From Umbelopsis ramanniana AG (Eukaryota > Mucoromycota > Umbelopsidomycetes > Umbelopsidales > Umbelopsidaceae): a DNA stretch of 64,000 nucleotides. Shown here in pieces: positions 10,088-20,780 of the stretch. Under the pieces are notes generated by a model that worked only from the letters and a program-made list of their open reading frames with translations, was not told the origin of the DNA and made no database searches. The stretch lies in NCBI RefSeq assembly GCF_025399195.1, contig NW_026252102.1, forward strand, positions 186,001 through 250,000. The letters run 5' to 3'. Each line of letters begins with the position of its first letter. Within the stretch, counting starts at the first letter, position 1. The position numbers and the translations under genes are program-made.

Positions 10088-10732
10088 GAAAGGAGGGAAT
10101 GTGGGATTCTTCAGAGAGCCCACATTTTTTTAATTCCCAATTTCATCACACTTGCCCAATGCATGTGACACCAGATAAAGTAGTGTTTTCTACCATTCAT
10201 ATCGCTTTGGCCTGATTCTTTGCAGCAGACGCAACAGCATCAGGTCAATTGATATACTGCTTCCATGTTTTGGTAGTGCGTTACGAAACTCTATGATCAA
10301 TACCCTTTGATTTCAGTACAATTGCTCTTAATGAACTGTAAAGTATAAAAATTACGTCATTGGCGGATCGCCTAAAGTGAAGAGTCTTTTGTTTCGAATC
10401 TGTTCCATACGAACAGAAAGCAGATTCCGTTCCACAGATGATAGAGTTTGTCCCATTTGCGGCTGTCTGTTTGATATACGGCAAAATAGCGATGCAATAC
10501 ATCATGGGGGAAAAAGTGTTATAGTGTGTATTTAAACACGCTGTGGAATAGCAAATCACTCAGGAACTACAATGCGACTTAAGGAAAGGACATTACTGCA
10601 ACGCGCCATGTGCCCAAGATTGATATCTGATAAAAGGTCATGATGACCATGATTATATTTTGAATGTATCATATACTACGTGTAATTTAATATTATGGTC
10701 CGAGATGTAAGGAAAGCCAGCTACCATTGTTC
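10088..10732. other. Intergenic spacer
   Basis: 645 bp between the senescence-domain gene start and the MIOS stop. AT-rich. The minus-strand ORF within it (10281-10559) lacks any recognisable domain. The sequence TCATGATGACCATGATTATA near 10638 is a short imperfect inverted repeat. I see no gene. Confidence 0.4.
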
Positions 10733-13700
10733 TCAAGGTTGACACATACAATCACATTCACTGACTGGACAGTGCTTATGAGTTCTAAACCAATCCAACA
10801 TGTGTATAGCGTGACCTCCATGTCGGCAAGTTTGACACCATGTGAACCACAAGTCAAACCCAGCAGGATCCACTAGAACGAGGTGTTAGTATCAAACAGA
10901 GAGGAAAAGCAGAATTAAAGCAAATGAACATACTGCTTTGTGTATTGTTGGAGGCCATGGCTTGTCTAAGCGAGTCGGTGGGAGTTCCAAGATGTAGCAT
11001 GCACAGAGCGCATCGAGGTAAAGGCTTTCGACAGCTTGGACATATCGTATACTAATGCAGACATCAATTACAGTGGGCTCAAGCTGGCTCAGTCTTTCAA
11101 TCAAATGATAATTGCTTACCTTTTGTTTTCCAGCTCCGCGACCGCCCGATCCAGAATTGATGTTGGCTTGGACACTCATGCGCTTTCCATCCTTGTTACG
11201 TACATTTTGAACTACCAAACTGTGACCCAATGATTGCGCACAGTAATTGCATCGAACATAAACTTGTGGTGCGGCGATCTCACTCGAGTTCATACGCTTT
11301 CCACGCTCGATATCAAAATTGGCGCGATCATGCCACAGTTGCCATCGATCTAACAAGGACCGGTACCTGTGAAATACAATACAGCATTAGTAAAACCAGT
11401 TTTCGTTCAACGACACATGGAACCAAGACTTACTCCTCTACCCAATCCTCTACACGACGATCCCTGAAACGTTTAGGCATGACGTAGCTGAGAACTAAGC
11501 TTGCAGTTTGAATGTCTCCATAGCGATCGATAGCCTTTTCAAAAAGGTCTATACCTTTGGTTGTCAGACCAGTGACAACAACACCTTCGATGTCGCCTTC
11601 CTGAATGAGTTCCTCGGACGTCGCACTGATATAACTCGTCAGCTGAGAATAGATATATATAAAAGTCATAAGATACATTGTCGGTATTCATGTGGCATGC
11701 GGACGAAATAGTACCTCATCGTCTTCCAGGATTCTAAGTGCAACAGCCATACGCTCACACAATGGCAATTCTTTCATGTTCAATACTACGGACCAATCGT
11801 TGGAGGCAATATAGGCAAAAATCGCCTTGAGATAGGGTCGTCCAACCATATCCTCGCTAAGAGACTTGCACAGCTCCCGCCATGTTGGGTTCATATTCTC
11901 CCCGTTAGATTGGTATCCGGCCAATACCGCTGACATGAGTTTACGCTGTTGTTCTGAAATAAATAGAGTATGATAAGTCACGAATGTCGAAACTTGCAGG
12001 TGAAACGGGCATAGCCCTTTGTAACTTACCGTCAGCCGACCCAAGAGTGTTTCCACGTTGGCTGCTAAGTGCCTTGATAGCACGATCAGGCAATCCATTG
12101 AATAATGCCCACCCTGCCGCAGTGTCGTATTCTCCTGCTGACTCCAATCTATGACAACATCCAAAACGGTATTAGTTTGTCATATCGCGATGTTAATAAA
12201 GAGAAGACTAGCGTCATTACCGAATGAGCTCTGCCTCTAATTGATCAGCTGTAAATGCGAATCCGCAAATGGTAAGTGCCAAATGTCTCTGTTGCAGTCG
12301 AGCAGTTTGGACCATGTAGAGTTGGCTGTCAGTGCTCGGCGTTTGTGGTGGAGTGGTCGTTACAGGGGATGATCTTGTTTGATCCGAAGAAGCGTCGCTT
12401 GGCAGTCTCTGGCTTATTCGTTGGCGCAGTGGCGTTGGGGGTGAGTTTGTTGATGCACGCGGGGTGCTGGAGGGTGAAGAACGTCGATTGTGCGCTAAAG
12501 AAGTGTTACAAGAAGTATACCTTGACAGCAACAAGCTCAAATCTACTCACTTGGTCCCAGCCAAACACCGAGAACTCCTTGGAAACTATAGTCGACGTTT
12601 CCAATCTGAGCTTTACCATGAGAAAGTGTTTCCGCACCTATGAAGTTACATAAGTACAAGGTCACCATAGTGGTACATTCAATAGCCTGTTTACATACGA
12701 TACATCCAACGCCAAAGTTCTCGCAATTTCACGTCACGATCAATTATATCCAAGTTTTTACGGCACTACGATGGCATACATAGAAATCAGTATTGTCCAA
12801 ATTTCGTCTTGTAAATCAAGCTCTGTATCTTACATTCATGGAGTATCCTTCAGCAACGCGCTTACGCATCAGCACAGAGATATCGCGATCCAACGCAGCT
12901 GACAGTGCTGGATCCTTATTAAACCGAATCTCTGCGAGTGGCATGACCTTGGGTCCATTAGCCAAAGAAAGACTTCTGCCAGTTTCATCTCTGTCCATAC
13001 TGATATGAAGCTTTTCAAAAGCTGTTGATACCGAGGATTGATTTATGCCAAATGCATGCAATTTCTTAATGTTGTCTTGTTGTTGTTCCTTGTCTAATAC
13101 TTGAGAAGGTCGTTGTTGAGGGCTGTATTCCGTCATTCCCATGCCTTCGGTTGCTAATATTCCTCCTTTAGGTTCCCAAGTCATATTAGGAACTTGCTGA
13201 ACCTTCAGTGTGTCAAACACCCCGTCTTTCGTAAGGGTAAGCAGTCCTTGCACGGAGGAGTGAGCGCGAGCAAAGTAATGACTTGCTTTTGGTATAAAGG
13301 AAAAGGATGCTAATGCCTTGGTACTAGGTTTGGCTACAAAAATTGCAGATATTTAGTCAATAGTGTGCTGTTTTGGTTTAACTGCTTCCCATGAGTACTC
13401 ACTGCGGCGACTTCTCCAAAGTAAAGGAATGCTGATATCCTCGTCTGTGCTGGCGTTATGTGGTATTCCATAAGTCGATACAGGAGGTTCTGTATCTACC
13501 GCGGATGGCACATTTGCGGTGGCTGTTGTCATTTCAAATGGTGAAGCAGATCGTTGCAGTTGCATCTTTGCAGGCGAGACTGTTGAGCTCGTCTCTTGTA
13601 AATCCCATAAATCAACTGCGTTAGCGTCTCTTGATAAAGATGCTAATAATCCTCTCTTTGATGGTGCAAACAAAATTCGAGATAGAGGCGTTCTAGAGCC

Positions 13701-15072
13701 AGATGAGTGATCAACATTGATACTTAAAACAGCATCGTCCGGTTTTCTGATGTCCCAAAGCTTTATAACACCGTCTTCCGTATAAGATGCGATGCGATGA
13801 GTGTGGTATGGATCAGTTGTCAAACCGTACACTGCCTTGTCTTGGATGGATAATGGCATAGATGTAGCATCCACTAATGCGCCAAAAAAAAAAATTGAAT
13901 TGAAGTCCATTGTCAGTAAGACTTGAACAGAGCAGTAGCAGAATATATTTATACTTACATCGTGTGTCATAAAGTCTCAACCATTTTCCTCCCATTCCAG
14001 CAATAAGCAATGGTGCGGAGGTCTCACTCAACCATGCACAAGAAGTAATGGCTTCAGCAGATCCATATTGCTGCATCAATTTCTGCTCTCCGGGTTTTGT
14101 ACTAAAATGAGGTGTATTAGTCACTGAACTATGCTTGACTGTTGGAAGCTTATAACTAACCTTTTAGTAGGAATGTTCATGTTGGAAAATACACCAGATG
14201 TTTGTGCGAGGCGTTCTTTAATATCCACGCAAGCGAGGGCACAATGGTTATGAGTTTTACATTTCTTATTTGCACTTCACACATGACGTTCGCATAATGC
14301 AAGCTTACCGTTTGCATCAAATGCCCCAGGTCCATTTGGTTTCCATGTATTCACGACCTGAGAGAATTGTCCGACATCCCCAGTGGCAAGCGGTGTCATA
14401 GTACCCGGAGTACGAGACTCATCTAAGGTAGTTGCTTGCGAAACATCCCATACCATCAGACATGACTCGTTTCGAGCTTTATCAAGGCCCACAGCAAGAA
14501 GATTAGGATGAGTGGAAGAAAATTTGACCACATTACATGCACGAGAGGACTTGACAGGTAAGACTGGATACTGCTGTTGAGCTGACATCTGTGGTGAACT
14601 AGCCGGAATTGGCGTACGAGCGACTCCTCGGCGCGGTGATATCATGGTATCTCCTTGAGCCCAAGGTCTCGGAGACTGATCAATATCTGTATGTTCATTC
14701 ATTCTCACCAAAACTGTTCGACCAGTTGTCATGCCTACAGCTACGAGGTCATTGCAACCAGGATCGGGTGACCAATCAGCACACTATACTCAAAGGTTAC
14801 TTGAAACGTCTGGAAACTTATCATCAATAAATTTGAGCTTACCATCATCAACGTTATATTAGGTATGGGTATAGACGATATGAGTTGTGTTCTTGCGGGA
14901 ACTCCATCTTCCTGCAACCGGAAGTATTGTTGAGAAGCAGGCACGAAATGGTTTACCAATGCGCGAATTTTACCTCTGGCAACCATTCATATAACTTGAG
15001 TTCTGAACTTCCCACAAGGAACTGGTTGTAGCCCTCGTGTGGTGACCATATTAGATATCGAGCCGTTGTCAT
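10733..15072 (-). CDS. MIOS: SEA/GATOR2 complex subunit MIOS (Sea4), 1103 aa, 16 exons
   Basis: Exons complement(join(10733..10872,10934..11051,11120..11366,11434..11642,11715..11953,12030..12148,12221..12494,12551..12637,12699..12765,12834..13333,13403..13873,13959..14101,14161..14215,14309..14783,14843..14911,14974..15072)); 3312 nt in frame. MIOS/Sea4 is a core subunit of GATOR2/SEACAT, which activates TORC1 at the vacuole. The N-terminal part is a WD40 propeller ([59 protein letters not shown]). An alpha-solenoid follows ([57 protein letters not shown]). The C-terminal zinc module is complete: [46 protein letters not shown] Ser/Pro-rich insert (exon 10) is less conserved. Longer than human MIOS (875 aa). 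Confidence 0.95.
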
Positions 15073-15252
15073 CGAGTCTGAAGGAATCCAACACGTTCGG
15101 AGCTGGAGGGAAAATCACAACCGATTTCGCAGAAACCCCACAGTAGAAGCAGTCACCGTCGTCCCCATGCGGCAGTTCCTGCTCCTCTCCAAGTCGTTCG
15201 TCATCAACTTCCAGTCAGCAACGGTTTCCATTTTGTACATTTTCCAAGAAGT
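15073..15252. promoter_or_regulatory. Bidirectional promoter MIOS / ZW10
   Basis: Only 180 bp separate the divergent ATGs of MIOS (minus) and ZW10 (plus), so the two genes must share promoter sequence. No TATA box is visible; a pyrimidine-rich stretch (about 15175-15240) precedes the ZW10 ATG. Boundaries are simply the gap between coding regions. Confidence 0.5.
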
Positions 15253-18200
15253 ATGGCCGACGCCTTTATTGAGAGTTTGATCAGTAATGCGTCTGGATCC
15301 ATGGGATCGCCAGCAACGTCATTGGATCGTCAAGAACTGGATGCACTACTAGATGCCATTGATCGCAAAACGGATTCTTTGGAACACATGCTCTTTGACA
15401 CCGTCAAAAGCTCCTCCAATATCTTCCTCAACTCCTGGAATAATGCCCATTCGACAAAATCCGAAGTTGAAGTGTTACTACAGGATTTAGAGTCTCTCCA
15501 ACGCGAAGTATACAACGATGAAGACGGCATCCAAATAGTAGTGAAGTCATCGCTTGCAGAATATAACACTATCGTGGATAAAGTAGCAAGCAACCAAAAC
15601 GTGATTGATTCACTAGAACTTTTGGTACCTATCGTCAACCAGCTAAAATCAGTCGAGTCCCAATTGCGAGCCGGCCACCTCATCCAGACACAAAAGCAAC
15701 TTGAGGAACTCGAAACCACAGTCGCTGAACGATTTGGTAGCGGACAATGGAATCGAGTCAATGCAGCTCACGTCATTCGAAAGCAAATGCAGACCGTAAG
15801 GACGCACTTGCTGGAAGCGCTAGAAAATTGCATAAAGAAGAATGTAACGCTCAGTATTCAACCTCGGTCAGTCGACGAACCTTCAGCTGCCATTGACACC
15901 ATTCAAATGAAGGTCAACTATCAGTTTAAGTCACTAGATGATTCTGGGACTGAATCTGACCTGGCGATAACTCTTTCGCAAGTCTTCACCTGCATATCGG
16001 ATTTAGGCTCTCTAGAGTCGTATATGGCGCCTCTCAAAAAGAATGTATATCGTAATGTCATTGTACCTTTACTAGAAGCACCAGATCGCGATTGGGTAGT
16101 TCAGGTTCACCAGGATAGCATTGGAAGCGCAACGTTGGATATCAAGGCAAACCGAGCCAAAGGCGAAAGTGGTGACGAAGATGAAGTAGATCCACTTCGC
16201 TCTGTTCAAAACGCTAATACCGTATTCGATTTCTTCTACAATTATATGTTTGGACAAAGCGTTCAACCTAAAGAACAAAACTTATTATTTGGAAACTTGA
16301 TAGTTCCGGACACTTTTGAGCTATTGAAAAAGTACACACTACAGCCATCCATTCCATCTACTACACCAAAACTAAACAGCTATACGGAGATCGCAAACAG
16401 TGTTCGAACGTTGGAGGATAAGTTGATACAATACAATTTTATGGCAAATAAGGACACTGCTTCGCTCAGCCAGTTTGTCAACAACATTGATCGTTACTTT
16501 TCACTAAAGCTCAAAGGAAAGATTCTGGTCAATGCTCGCAGAGTTATGCTACGAAAGATCTACGATGCAGAACCTGCCGACGATTTAGGAGATGGGTCAC
16601 AGAGTACTTTTGTTACGCAAACACCAAGATTATTGCTGGTCCTTATTCAAGATACTATTGATACAGCCCAGCAGATTGCAGAGCAGCATCCAACATCTTC
16701 CGCCGAACTTTGGAACGCTATCAATGAATTGGTCGATATGTATCGAGCGCTTATGCCTACTTTCCATGGCGAAGCTTACACCAGCGACTATAGTACGGCG
16801 ATGCTGTTCAGGAATGATTGCTATTGGTTAGCATCGCATCTTACCAAATCGCAAAGTGTGAATGCAACAAACTCGCAACCATTGGAAATATCAGCACAGA
16901 AGCTTCGACAGCTTGGCGGTATATGGTACGAACTGACGGTTAGACGCATTGTGTCACAAGTCAATCATGTTCTTGATCGCACGGAAGGATTCCGCAATGT
17001 TACTCCAGATCCAAGAATGGCGGAAAGAACCGGCCAAGCAGTGACTGACGCTGTGGACTTGACTTTGCGCTTTTCTGCCATGATTCAAGGCGTACTAAGT
17101 GACGACTTGTTCATCCAAACCATTACATTGATCTCCGATGAAATCATTCATAGATTGATATCAGACATTGAAGAGATGCATGACATAGGAGATGAGGAGT
17201 CCCATATCATTGCAAGGTGTTTGAACAGCATCATGAGCCTCATTGATGCCTTTTCGAGACCCGGCCAACCAGATGCCACGGATTCCTTCGTAGCAAGTCA
17301 TGTCAAGGATTGGAAGAAATTCTGGACGTTACGGACTATGCTCGAAATGAGCTTCAGAGACATCATGGAATTATTCCGCAACGGCGAGCTACAATCTTTT
17401 GAGACGAAGGAGCTCTGTGACTTCTTATGCTCCCTATTCGCTGATACAGAACTTCGCACCACCAACTTGCAAGAGATCCAACGGGGATACCAACCACAGA
17501 AGCATATCACGTCATTTAACCAACCACCGGCTTCTTCTCACAGCAATTTGCATCCAAGTAATCAATTACAAAGTAAGACGGCATGGGAGCCATTCGATGA
17601 TACGACAATGCAAGATCAAGCTGAAGATGATGGTGGATGGGAACCATTCGATGACCATGCAGCGTCCGATAATGAAGGATGGGAGCCTTTCGATGAACAA
17701 CCGAACCCCAAACAAGCGCCTGATGATCACGTTGTTGAAAATACTGGTTCTGATGTAGGAAAGCGTTCGTCTGATCAACAATTAGGCACTGCATATACAC
17801 AAACAGAGGGATGGAACTTGTCAGACCAAGAACAAGATGGTGACCATGCATCTAACGATGGATGGAATTTGTCTGATCAGGAAGAAGAACCATATGTTGC
17901 ACCTACCGAAGAGCCAGAGTTGCACAATCAGCAACATGAAGTCGATGATGCTCCTCCAGCTGAAGAATGGAAAACGTCTGAAAGTAAAGCAGAAATGGAT
18001 CAAGCATCCAATGAAGAACTGGAGCTACCCGAAGATTCACAAGCAGAAGGCTGGAACTTATCAGACAACGACGAAGAGTTGGAATATACTTCTAATGAAG
18101 GATTGATCTTACCTGATCAGCCACAAGCAGCTGATGACACACATAAAGAAGAGTGGAATACGTCAGACCATGAACAAGAATTGGACGATGCATCGAACGA

Positions 18201-19251
18201 TGGATTGATCCTGCCTAGCCAACAACAATCAAGTGCTGATGTACCAACAGAAGGGTGGAATATGTCCGACCATGAAGAGGAAGTAGAAGATGCACCTGCA
18301 GAAGGATGGGACTTGTCAGACCAGGAGCAAGAAACGCATCATTCACCACCTGCAGGCCAATGGGAGCCATATGATGCACATATCGATAAGCAGGCAAGGA
18401 TAGATGCAAACGATGCTCATCTGAAGAGAATACCGGCGGTTGAAGCTGCTTCACAGCCTCATCACCAAGAAGATGAATCTTTATGGGAACCTATGGATGA
18501 TCCAAACTCAGAAGATCCAAACCACGAAGGTAAGCAGACCAGAGGAAATGACATTGAACTACCCTTTGACCGTATGACTCTAACTGCATGTTTTGTTTTC
18601 AATGAAGGCTGGGAAGCTTTTGATGACGAAGTGGCGATAGATACTGAACCCCTTCATACATCCAATAATCAGATAATTGACTCAAGGCACCATAACGAAT
18701 CACCATTCGCAAGTGTGCTAGATCAACTAAGTGACAAGCCAGCGCCGCCAAAACGGACCGATTCAAATGAAGACAATAAGCGGGGAGATTCGTTTGCTAA
18801 CTTGTTCGGCGAGATGACTGGAAGAGCCTCGTCTCCCAAGCAAGACCATCAAATCCCTAGATTTGGATCCCCATCGATCGAGAGCTCATTCAGTAGTCTC
18901 TTTGGTAACATCATCGGAGCGACCCCGTCACCAAAGCCTGAGCAACAAACAGCGAAGCAATCATCGTCTGGACTCGGGCTGCCTTCTTTGGATGCTTTTG
19001 GATATGCCTCCAACCGAATTGCAGGCGAGTTCACTAATGTTGTTGGTAGTATGATCGGAGCTAGCTCTCGGCCAGCGCAGACCCACAACGCTGCATCGCC
19101 AGACAGACCTTCAACACCACTCCACTTTGAGTCAGACAGTAGTAAACCTGTGCTAGACCATCCAAAGCCTAAAAGCAAACTCGACTTTGTACCACAAAAT
19201 ACGGGTGACGAACAGGCTGGTGAAGAAGAAGGTGGTTGGGAGGACTGGTGA
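15253..19251 (+). CDS. ZW10: ZW10 (Dsl1/NRZ tether subunit) with long Trp-repeat C-terminal extension (about 1306 aa)
   Basis: Proposed join(15253..18529,18608..19251). The 78-nt interval 18530-18607 starts GTAAGC, has CTAAC and ends AATGAAG; removing it gives EGWEAFDD, which matches the other repeats. It is a multiple of three and open, so an unspliced 1332-aa form is possible. Residues 1 to about 756 are a complete ZW10: the N-terminal coiled coil (IDRKTDSLEHMLFDTV), MPTFHGEAY...NDCYWLASHL, and the usual C-terminal end (FLCSLFADTELRTTNLQEIQ). ZW10/Dsl1 tethers COPI vesicles to the ER and, in animals, acts in RZZ at kinetochores. A further 550 residues follow: acidic Trp repeats (AWEPFDD, GWEPFDD, GWNLSDQ, GWDLSDQ), four FxxLFG-type repeats, and a GGWEDW terminus. 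The ZW10 fold is confident; the role of the tail is inference. Confidence 0.9.
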   Translation: MADAFIESLISNASGSMGSPATSLDRQELDALLDAIDRKTDSLEHMLFDTVKSSSNIFLNSWNNAHSTKSEVEVLLQDLESLQREVYNDEDGIQIVVKSSLAEYNTIVDKVASNQNVIDSLELLVPIVNQLKSVESQLRAGHLIQTQKQLEELETTVAERFGSGQWNRVNAAHVIRKQMQTVRTHLLEALENCIKKNVTLSIQPRSVDEPSAAIDTIQMKVNYQFKSLDDSGTESDLAITLSQVFTCISDLGSLESYMAPLKKNVYRNVIVPLLEAPDRDWVVQVHQDSIGSATLDIKANRAKGESGDEDEVDPLRSVQNANTVFDFFYNYMFGQSVQPKEQNLLFGNLIVPDTFELLKKYTLQPSIPSTTPKLNSYTEIANSVRTLEDKLIQYNFMANKDTASLSQFVNNIDRYFSLKLKGKILVNARRVMLRKIYDAEPADDLGDGSQSTFVTQTPRLLLVLIQDTIDTAQQIAEQHPTSSAELWNAINELVDMYRALMPTFHGEAYTSDYSTAMLFRNDCYWLASHLTKSQSVNATNSQPLEISAQKLRQLGGIWYELTVRRIVSQVNHVLDRTEGFRNVTPDPRMAERTGQAVTDAVDLTLRFSAMIQGVLSDDLFIQTITLISDEIIHRLISDIEEMHDIGDEESHIIARCLNSIMSLIDAFSRPGQPDATDSFVASHVKDWKKFWTLRTMLEMSFRDIMELFRNGELQSFETKELCDFLCSLFADTELRTTNLQEIQRGYQPQKHITSFNQPPASSHSNLHPSNQLQSKTAWEPFDDTTMQDQAEDDGGWEPFDDHAASDNEGWEPFDEQPNPKQAPDDHVVENTGSDVGKRSSDQQLGTAYTQTEGWNLSDQEQDGDHASNDGWNLSDQEEEPYVAPTEEPELHNQQHEVDDAPPAEEWKTSESKAEMDQASNEELELPEDSQAEGWNLSDNDEELEYTSNEGLILPDQPQAADDTHKEEWNTSDHEQELDDASNDGLILPSQQQSSADVPTEGWNMSDHEEEVEDAPAEGWDLSDQEQETHHSPPAGQWEPYDAHIDKQARIDANDAHLKRIPAVEAASQPHHQEDESLWEPMDDPNSEDPNHEGKQTRGNDIELPFDRMTLTACFVFNEGWEAFDDEVAIDTEPLHTSNNQIIDSRHHNESPFASVLDQLSDKPAPPKRTDSNEDNKRGDSFANLFGEMTGRASSPKQDHQIPRFGSPSIESSFSSLFGNIIGATPSPKPEQQTAKQSSSGLGLPSLDAFGYASNRIAGEFTNVVGSMIGASSRPAQTHNAASPDRPSTPLHFESDSSKPVLDHPKPKSKLDFVPQNTGDEQAGEEEGGWEDW
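17578..18636 (+). repeat. Coding tandem repeat: acidic Trp-Asp units in the ZW10 tail
   Basis: Degenerate in-frame repeats of about 14-36 residues. Trp-containing cores in order: AWEPFDD, GWEPFDD, GWEPFDE, GWNLSDQ, GWNLSDQ, EWKTSES, GWNLSDN, EWNTSDH, GWNMSDH, GWDLSDQ, QWEPYDA, LWEPMDD, GWEAFDD; a fourteenth, GWEDW, ends the protein. Interspersed units have lost the Trp (EGLILPDQ, DGLILPSQ). Two subfamilies are visible: a WEPFDD type at both ends and a GWNLSDQ type in the middle. All sit in a Glu/Asp/Gln-rich background. Confidence 0.9.
18700..19090 (+). repeat. Coding tandem repeat: SF-x-LFG-x-IG-SPK units in the ZW10 tail
   Basis: Four related units of roughly 30-45 residues follow the Trp array: SPFASVLDQLSDKPAPPK, DSFANLFGEMTGRASSPK, SSFSSLFGNIIGATPSPK and EFTNVVGSMIGASSRPA. 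Each is a short amphipathic Phe/Leu/Gly segment followed by Ser-Pro-Lys. Function unknown. Confidence 0.75.
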
Positions 19252-19434
19252 AAGATAGCACACACTTAATATATAGCTACAATATATACCATTCATAAAC
19301 AGATATTATCCCAAAATTATTCAGTCAAAGAGTAAGATGCTTTATCTTTTTCCAATTGAAATTACAGCATGGGGGTTATGTACAACAAGTTATCTTTTTT
19401 TTTGGCTTTCTTTTTTACTTTGCAAGATCACGCA

Positions 19435-20780
19435 CTATTTTCTTTGCTTTCCTTTCATCTTGGCTGAGCAATTATCGCAATACCATTTACCCTTGGGCAC
19501 AGTTTTGAGGTTTACACATGCCAAATGGAACCATTCAATTTCGCACTGCGAACATCAATAAATTAGCAAAAAGCGTGTCAGTAGGCGGAAATATACCAAG
19601 ATACCTACATCATCATTATCGCAAGCAACCATCTCGCCGTAAGATACTTGTTGACAGTAGCAGTAGAGAGGCTCGTTGGGATCAATAGGCATGTCTGCCA
19701 CAGAAGAGACACTACAAAAAGGCAGAGTCGAGTCAGTAAAAAGTCGAGTAAGAAGAGTAGAGCAGCGTAGCGTAAAGAAAAGATGACTAACGCTTTTGCT
19801 TTTCCAGAACCGTTTCGTCCAGCAGCAGAAAATGCGCCTTTTGCTCTATCCTTGTCAGAACGGATGGCTTTCAAAACACCGTCCTTCGGAGTCTGTGCTC
19901 TCGGAGGTGGAGTTCCTTCACCTTTGCCAGTTCTGCGTTCTAAACAAAAAGTACGGAGATCAGCAAGCTGTATGCAAATATCAGGTACAATGGATTCCAC
20001 TTACTCTTATTTGCAGAACTATCAGCTGGAAAAACGTAACAGACGTGCCAAATCAGGATATATGCCCGTTGGAAGTTATGAAATTTCAGTTATTTCACTT
20101 ACCGTGTGCTGAACGTTTATCACTCTTCCTACCGGCATCTTTCCTAGAGTTCTTTTCGTGATGAAGATCATCTTTGCCTCTCCCTGATATTGATATTCCT
20201 TGTGGTGCCACTCGGCCTAGACCTGACATTTGCTCATCCTCAAATTTCTGTAAATCAGTGTCTAAGCGACTGCAATGGCGATCTACCTAAAAGAGTGAGA
20301 GAGAGACAGGAACATGAGGAATTTGTTCAAAAGGAGATGTACAAGGCTGGCCAGGCGGCGAAAATCTTACAGTATCAAATGTGGTTTTAGCTAAAGACAC
20401 TTTCTCTTCCCCTCGCTTTAAGCTGTCGCTTAGTAACGTGCCGATTTTCTTCAGTGCGAGAACTCGTTCGTCTGGTGTCATTTGTTTTACATTGTCGATG
20501 AAATCTATTGATTCCGAGGCAACGGATTCCATCAAATCTATCATAAACTACAGTCAGTAGCGAGTAGTGACTTTGTTCAAGCATGCAGGTGAAGCTTACC
20601 TTGTGCGTAGCCATCTAGTTCACGCATCAGCGTGAAATTCCTCTGTAGCTCCAGGGGCAAGGCTTCTAGAGCTTGAAAGGTGTCAGTTGAGGTTTAGCGA
20701 AAGAGCTGGCATGCGCAAATGACTTATTCCCTACTGTCAATGTAATCGTCAAGGTATACTAAGCTATCAATGTGTTTCAT
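19435..20780 (-). CDS. ING-family PHD-finger protein (283 aa, 8 exons)
   Basis: Exons complement(join(19435..19545,19609..19711,19792..19939,20005..20025,20103..20286,20371..20537,20600..20671,20735..20780)); 852 nt in frame. ING proteins are subunits of histone acetyltransferase or deacetylase complexes and read H3K4me3. The N-terminal ING helix bundle is present ([27 protein letters not shown], then QKFEDEQ). A Lys/Arg/Ser linker follows, and a C-terminal C4HC3 PHD finger ([36 protein letters not shown]) retains the Tyr, Met and Trp of the aromatic cage. For exon 2, acceptor CAAG|CTC (20671) was preferred to CTAG six bases later because it restores [14 protein letters not shown]. Exon 5 is only 21 nt. 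Closest yeast relatives are Yng2/Pho23; which complex is undecided. Confidence 0.93.

Noticed and set aside
10281-10559. 92-codon minus-strand ORF between the senescence-domain gene and MIOS
   Set aside because: No recognisable motif, odd composition, and no promoter or splice context; best explained as chance in an AT-rich spacer.
15330-15761. 143-codon minus-strand ORF inside ZW10
   Set aside because: Ser-rich reverse-strand shadow of the ZW10 coiled-coil coding sequence.
17516-18454. Several alternative-frame ORFs over the ZW10 Trp repeats
   Set aside because: They arise from the repeated coding sequence; repeat conservation is in the ZW10 frame (Trp, Asp and Ser codons kept).
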